DNA of 33,664 bases from an uncultured Cytophagaceae bacterium (GTDB lineage: Bacteria > Bacteroidota > Bacteroidia > Cytophagales > Spirosomataceae), in the NCBI GenBank assembly GCA_903907915.1, contig CAIVPV010000260.1, forward strand, positions 1 through 33,664, given 5' to 3'. The translations under genes were made by a program, and so were the position numbers. The notes beneath the pieces are model-generated. The model ran no database searches, was not told the DNA's origin, and was given only the letters and a program-made list of their open reading frames with translations. Below are positions 30,052-33,664 of the stretch, in pieces; position 1 is the first letter of the stretch, and every line of letters begins with the position of its first letter.

Positions 30052-30750
30052 ATGAGCACTTTTTTTAGTCAGAATTTACGTTTTTTACGCAGCAAGATGT
30101 CAGAGAAAACGTCGCAGGAAAAACTAGCGGAATTACTGAATATTAAGAAGCCGACTTTGGGCTCGTATGAGTCCGGAAGAGCGGAGCCTAAATATATGGA
30201 TTTGATCTCTCTAGCGGAGTTTTTTAAGGTAGAAGTGGATGAATTATTGAAGGAAGATTTGTCTACAAGAATCCCCGGCCTGTCGAACAAACCTAAGCTA
30301 CGAATTTTAGCTACGACGGTCGATGCGAACAATGAAGAGAATATCGAGATGGTTCCGGTCAAAGCTTTGGCAGGATACACCGCCTCCTACGACGACCTCG
30401 ACTTCGTCCGCGATCTCCCTACGTTCCAAGTGCCTTTCCTGCCTAAAGACAAGAAATACCGCGTTTTCCCCATCAAAGGCGAATCGATGTTGCCCCTACA
30501 ACCGGGCTCTTTAGTCTTCGCTGAATACGTCGAAGACTGGACCCAAATCAAGGACGGCACCATCTGCATCGTCGTAACCCGCGAGGACGGCGTCGTGTTA
30601 AAACAGGTCATCAACCACCTCGCAGAACGCAAAGTCTTGATCCTGAACTCGACGAACAAGACCTACGATCCTTACCCGATTTTGGGCTCTGAAATCCAGG
30701 AAATCTGGAAGTTCGCGGGGTATTTTTATAATGAATTTCCAGAAAGTTAA
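30052..30750 (+). CDS. Self-cleaving XRE/S24 repressor (LexA-like SOS regulator)
   Basis: A 232-residue protein. Residues 7-66 are an XRE helix-turn-helix (SQEKLAELLNIKKPTLGSYE). Residues about 100-225 are a LexA/UmuD-type S24 domain: a cleavage site Ala107-Gly108 in VPVKALAGYTA, the nucleophile S145 in IKGESMLPL and the general base K184 in VVLKQV. The serine-lysine spacing of 39 is near that of LexA. By family knowledge it cleaves itself when RecA filaments form and so derepresses its targets. The divergent dinB-dnaE2 operon is the obvious target. Its stop is followed 4 bp later by a repeat element. Confidence 0.9.
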   Translation: MSTFFSQNLRFLRSKMSEKTSQEKLAELLNIKKPTLGSYESGRAEPKYMDLISLAEFFKVEVDELLKEDLSTRIPGLSNKPKLRILATTVDANNEENIEMVPVKALAGYTASYDDLDFVRDLPTFQVPFLPKDKKYRVFPIKGESMLPLQPGSLVFAEYVEDWTQIKDGTICIVVTREDGVVLKQVINHLAERKVLILNSTNKTYDPYPILGSEIQEIWKFAGYFYNEFPES

Positions 30751-30860
30751 ATAGCAAAGTTCAAAGATTGAATCGCCTGCGGCGATGAGTTCGTGAAGAA
30801 TTTCCTCCGGACTCATTTCCTCCGGACTGCCCACTCTCTACTGCCCACTGTCCACTAAAT
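30751..30860 (+). repeat. Stop-codon-linked heptad repeat element C
   Basis: From the repressor stop to the tex start: AGCAAAGTTCAAAG heptads, hairpin ATCGCC-TGC-GGCGAT (30772-30786) followed by GAGTTCGTGAA, two CGGACT boxes 15 nt apart in CCTCCGGACT, then CTGCCCA/CTCTCTA/CTGTCCA heptamers. It joins modules seen separately in the other elements. Promoter signals for tex, if any, must lie within it. Confidence 0.75.
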
Positions 30861-30862
30861 AC

Positions 30863-32959
30863 ATGATCTCACGCATATCAAACTCCCTTTCCATTTCCGA
30901 AAACCAAGTTCGGAAAACCATCGCCCTATTGGACGAGGGCGCCACGATTCCTTTTATTTCCCGCTACCGCAAGGAAGCGACCGGAAGTTTAGATGAGGTG
31001 CAAGTGGCTGCAATTCGCGATTTACGGGACCAATACGTAGAATTAGAGAAGCGCCGCGAAGCAATTTTGAAGTCGCTAAAGGAACTGGAGAAATTGACAC
31101 CAGAATTAGAGAAGGCGGTTCGAGGGGCAGAGACTTTGGCCAAATTAGAAGACATCTACCTTCCCTACAAACCTAAGCGCAAAACGCGCGCGATGGCAGC
31201 CCGCGAAAAAGGCTTACAAGAACTCGCAAACCAAATCCGATTACAAGGCCTAAAAGACCCAGAGGTCTTAGCGGCTGAATACTTAGACAATGTAGAGGAA
31301 GCACTTGCAGGGGCTCGGGATATTTTAGCCGAGGAGATGATGGAAACGGCAGAAGCGAGAGAAGAAGCCAGAAATCTATTTACCCGCAAAACGACTGTTA
31401 AATCTAGCGTAGCGAAAGGCAAAAAAGAGGAGGGCATTAAATACAAAGATTATTTCGACTGGTCCGAATCCTTGGCACAAGCGCCGTCTCACCGTATTTT
31501 GGCCTTATTCAGAGGCGAAAACGAAGGAATTCTAAACCTAAACTTAACAGGCCCAGACGAGGACGTTTTAACTAAATTAGAGCGCCGCTTCCTGACAGGG
31601 AACAATGCCTGTGCAAAACAAGTGGGACTGGCCATCCAAGACGGCTATAAACGCTTGCTGATGCCGGCCATGGAAACCGAGATGCGTGCTGAAGCGAAGA
31701 AACGCGCAGACGAAGAAGCGATTCGTGTCTTTGCAGAAAATATCAGACAACTTTTATTAGCCGCACCCTTAGGCCAAAAACGCGTCTTAGCCCTAGATCC
31801 AGGTTTCAGAACGGGTTGCAAAGTCGTTTGCCTGGATGAACAAGGAACACTTTTAGCTAACACGGCAGTTTATCCACATACCGGACCCGGACAGGCTGCA
31901 GAAGCCGCTCAAACCATCCAAGCCTGGGTGAAACAATACAAAGTACAAGCGATAGCCATCGGAAACGGAACGGCAGGTCGTGAGACCGAATCCTTTGTGC
32001 GTGGACTAAAACTAGAGGGAATTACCATAATCATGGTGAACGAAAGCGGAGCATCCATCTATTCAGCCTCTGAAGCGGCACGGGACGAGTTTCCAGACAA
32101 GGATTTGACCGTTCGTGGCGCAGTTTCCATTGGGCGTCGTTTGATGGATCCTTTGGCAGAACTGGTTAAAATTGATCCTAAATCCATCGGTGTGGGGCAA
32201 TACCAGCATGATGTAGACCAAAAGAAACTCCAAGCCTCCCTTGATGATACGGTTATCTCCTGCGTAAACTCGGTAGGTGTGGAATTAAACACGGCCTCGA
32301 AACAGATTCTATCCTACGTTTCTGGCCTAGGGCCGCAATTAGCCCAAAACATCATCGACTACCGCACGAAGAACGGCCCCTTCATCAAGCGATCAGACCT
32401 AAAAAAGGTCACGCGTTTAGGCGAAAAAGCCTTCGAACAGGCAGCCGCTTTCTTACGGATACGCAACGCAAAAAATCCGTTAGATGCTAGCGCAGTACAC
32501 CCGGAACGTTACGAAATTGTCGAAAAGATGGCAAAAGATTTGAACTGTAAGGTTTCGGATCTGTTAGCGAACGAGTCCTTACGCAAACAAATCCGCCTGA
32601 GTCAATATGTAAGTGCTGAAGTGGGAATGCCTACTTTGACGGATATTATGGAAGAGTTAGCTAAACCAGGACGTGACCCTCGAGAGCAATTTGAGGCTTT
32701 TGAATTCACCGAGGGAGTAAACTCGATCAAAGATCTTCGTATAGGAATGATGCTTCCGGGAATTGTGACGAATATTACGAATTTTGGCGCCTTTGTAGAT
32801 ATCGGAGTTCACCAAGATGGCTTAGTTCACGTCAGCCAGCTAGCAGATAAGTTTGTGAAAGATCCCAATGAAGTAGTCAAAGTGGCACAAAAAGTGCAAG
32901 TCCGAGTGACGGAGGTGGATGAGGTAAGGAAGCGGATTGCGTTGAGTATGAAGAAGTAA
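30863..32959 (+). CDS. tex: Tex family RNA-binding transcription accessory protein
   Basis: A 698-residue protein, near the family's usual 720-780. The N-terminal helical region opens TIALLDEGATIPFISRYRKE, typical of Tex. A YqgF/RNase H-like domain follows (VLALDPGFRTGCKVVCLDEQ at about 315), then helix-hairpin-helix repeats (NIIDYRTKNGPFIKRSDLKK, VTRLGEKAFEQAAAFLRI) and a C-terminal S1 RNA-binding domain (GMMLPGIVTNITNFGAFVDI, HQDGLVHVSQLADKFV). Tex is a cytoplasmic nucleic-acid-binding factor related to eukaryotic Spt6. The stop codon is directly followed by a repeat element. Confidence 0.95.
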   Translation: MISRISNSLSISENQVRKTIALLDEGATIPFISRYRKEATGSLDEVQVAAIRDLRDQYVELEKRREAILKSLKELEKLTPELEKAVRGAETLAKLEDIYLPYKPKRKTRAMAAREKGLQELANQIRLQGLKDPEVLAAEYLDNVEEALAGARDILAEEMMETAEAREEARNLFTRKTTVKSSVAKGKKEEGIKYKDYFDWSESLAQAPSHRILALFRGENEGILNLNLTGPDEDVLTKLERRFLTGNNACAKQVGLAIQDGYKRLLMPAMETEMRAEAKKRADEEAIRVFAENIRQLLLAAPLGQKRVLALDPGFRTGCKVVCLDEQGTLLANTAVYPHTGPGQAAEAAQTIQAWVKQYKVQAIAIGNGTAGRETESFVRGLKLEGITIIMVNESGASIYSASEAARDEFPDKDLTVRGAVSIGRRLMDPLAELVKIDPKSIGVGQYQHDVDQKKLQASLDDTVISCVNSVGVELNTASKQILSYVSGLGPQLAQNIIDYRTKNGPFIKRSDLKKVTRLGEKAFEQAAAFLRIRNAKNPLDASAVHPERYEIVEKMAKDLNCKVSDLLANESLRKQIRLSQYVSAEVGMPTLTDIMEELAKPGRDPREQFEAFEFTEGVNSIKDLRIGMMLPGIVTNITNFGAFVDIGVHQDGLVHVSQLADKFVKDPNEVVKVAQKVQVRVTEVDEVRKRIALSMKK

Positions 32960-33157
32960 TGGTGAATGGCGAATCTAAAGTTTTAAAGCATAAAGCACAA
33001 AGAATAAAGCACAAAGATGGTATCGCCTTCGGCGATGAGTATGTGAACTATTTTAAAAAAATTCGAAGGAAATAGTTCACGAATCCATCCCCGCAGGGGA
33101 TTCCTACTTTATTCTTTGTGCTTTATGCTCTCTGCTTTAAAACTACATTCACCATTT
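32960..33157. repeat. Heptad repeat element F, nested long palindrome
   Basis: Between the convergent tex and HMA genes. Outer GGTGAATGG (32961) pairs loosely with ATTCACCAT (33147). Perfect 23-bp arms (32987-33009 and 33107-33129) are built of TAAAGCA/CAAAGAA heptamers. Inside are three hairpins: ATCGCC-TTC-GGCGAT (33022-33036), GTGAACTATTT/AAATAGTTCAC (33043-33053 and 33070-33080) and ATCCCC-GCA-GGGGAT (33087-33101). The transcript of either strand would fold into a branched stem-loop. No ORF or tRNA is seen. Confidence 0.8.
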
Positions 33158-33160
33158 AGA

Positions 33161-33478
33161 TTACTCTTTCTTCTTACAGCAATTCGGCAACTTCGCATAG
33201 TCTTTAGCGATCGCCTTCACCTCATCTGCATCGTATCCCGTTTCTGAGATTACTTTTCTGATACCTGATGCATCGATTTTTGCCGCATCGAACTCCACGG
33301 TGATGACCTTGTCGTCTAGATTTAAATCGGATTTAGCCACGCCTTTCGTCAAAGCTAAATTCTTTTCAATGCGCTCTTTGCACATTTCGCAAATGGCTGA
33401 AGTTTTAATCTTAACCGTTTCTTTAGGGCCCGCAAGCGTTAAAAACGGCAGAATCAATAAAAATAAGAACTTTTTCAT
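33161..33478 (-). CDS. Exported heavy-metal-associated (HMA) domain protein
   Basis: A 105-residue protein with signal peptide MKKFLFLLILPFLTLAGP. The mature part is one HMA domain: VKIKTSAICEMCKERIEKNL with the metal-binding CxxC (CEMC), then GVAKSDLNLDDKVITVEFDA and GIRKVISETGYDADEV. The tail adds LPNCCKKKE, a second cysteine pair. It resembles MerP/CopZ-type carriers of copper or mercury in the periplasm. It follows the partial upstream gene by 4 bp, forming a small metal-handling operon. Confidence 0.9.
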   Translation of the reverse strand: MKKFLFLLILPFLTLAGPKETVKIKTSAICEMCKERIEKNLALTKGVAKSDLNLDDKVITVEFDAAKIDASGIRKVISETGYDADEVKAIAKDYAKLPNCCKKKE

Positions 33479-33482
33479 AGGA

Positions 33483-33664
33483 TTATTTTTTAACTAATTT
33501 AAGATCCATTGTGCAAGCAGGACACTTCCCTTTTTTAGCATAGGTCTTTTTGCCTTCGCACTTCATTGGACAAGCATATTCTTCTTTTTTACTCTCTTTG
33601 GCAGCCTTTTGATCTGCCTTTTGAGTTAACTGACTTGTGGACGCAAAGGCCCCAAACATTCCCA
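33483..33664 (-). CDS. Heavy-metal-binding domain protein (5' end outside window)
   Basis: A minus-strand frame enters from the right edge and ends at the TAA at 33483-33485. The visible 60 residues read a short hydrophobic piece (MFGAFASTSQ, probably the end of a signal peptide), a lysine-rich linker, then YACPMKCEGKKTYAKKGKCP and ACTMDLKLVKK. The CPMxC...GKCPxCxMxL pattern is the heavy-metal-binding domain found at the start of some P-type ATPases and in CusB-like proteins. The start may be an upstream codon beyond the window; the visible ATG alone would give an incomplete signal. It is in operon with the HMA protein. Confidence 0.78.
   Translation of the reverse strand, partial: GMFGAFASTSQLTQKADQKAAKESKKEEYACPMKCEGKKTYAKKGKCPACTMDLKLVKK

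Overview
The window looks like chromosome of a Bacteroidota bacterium, most likely a freshwater Cytophagales member. This is inferred from AT-rich DNA of moderate GC, starts without Shine-Dalgarno sequences, TTTG-N19-TAnnTTTG promoters (a perfect one precedes the tRNA), and the family content (DUF349, DUF6132, DUF6691, DUF2202, septoil-knot repeats, GH43, Tat-type TIM-barrel epimerase). No rRNA, CRISPR array, insertion sequence or phage gene was seen.

Layout. 1-2730: end of glycyl-tRNA synthetase, a DUF349 protein and tRNA-Thr(UGU). 2759-3656 (minus): three small genes for secreted or membrane proteins, including a six-repeat protein I read as a septoil-knot (DUF6150) protein and a 36-residue membrane ORF carrying a G9 tract. 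3781-5377: a tripartite hipBST toxin-antitoxin operon with two palindromic operators. 5374-11074: glycosyltransferase 9, secreted M24 peptidase, duplicated ABC ATPase, sugar epimerase and GH43. 11122-25600: a Gfo/Idh oxidoreductase coupled to a Crp/Fnr regulator, then a sulfur-oxidation island (OprD-like porin, TauE/SafE transporter, persulfide dioxygenase-rhodanese fusion, single rhodaneses, DUF2892, DUF6132, split YeeE transporter, TsdA-like dihaem cytochrome, sulfide:quinone oxidoreductase, DsrE, thioredoxin, rhodanese-thioredoxin lipoprotein), interrupted by parDE and ending near msrB. 25837-30750: error-prone polymerase cassette dnaE2-dinB divergent from a self-cleaving S24 repressor. 30863-33664: tex and two secreted heavy-metal-binding proteins.

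How the genes work together. The island can plausibly oxidise sulfide to persulfide (SQR), move sulfane sulfur on rhodaneses and thioredoxins, oxidise persulfide to sulfite (persulfide dioxygenase), export sulfite (TauE/SafE), import thiosulfate or sulfur (YeeE halves) and oxidise thiosulfate (TsdA). Five promoters in the island carry a GTGAY-N4-RTCAC type palindrome whose centre lies 35.5-36.5 bp upstream of the last base of the -7 element. This points to one regulon, probably run by the Crp/Fnr protein encoded beside the first site.

The least explained structure is a family of intergenic elements, each beginning at or just after a stop codon (17329, 18536, 23860, 24955, 25640, 30751, 32960). 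They combine arrays of degenerate 7-nt repeats, 15-nt-spaced CGGACT boxes and short hairpins such as ATCGCC-N3-GGCGAT. Three of them fold into long inverted repeats.
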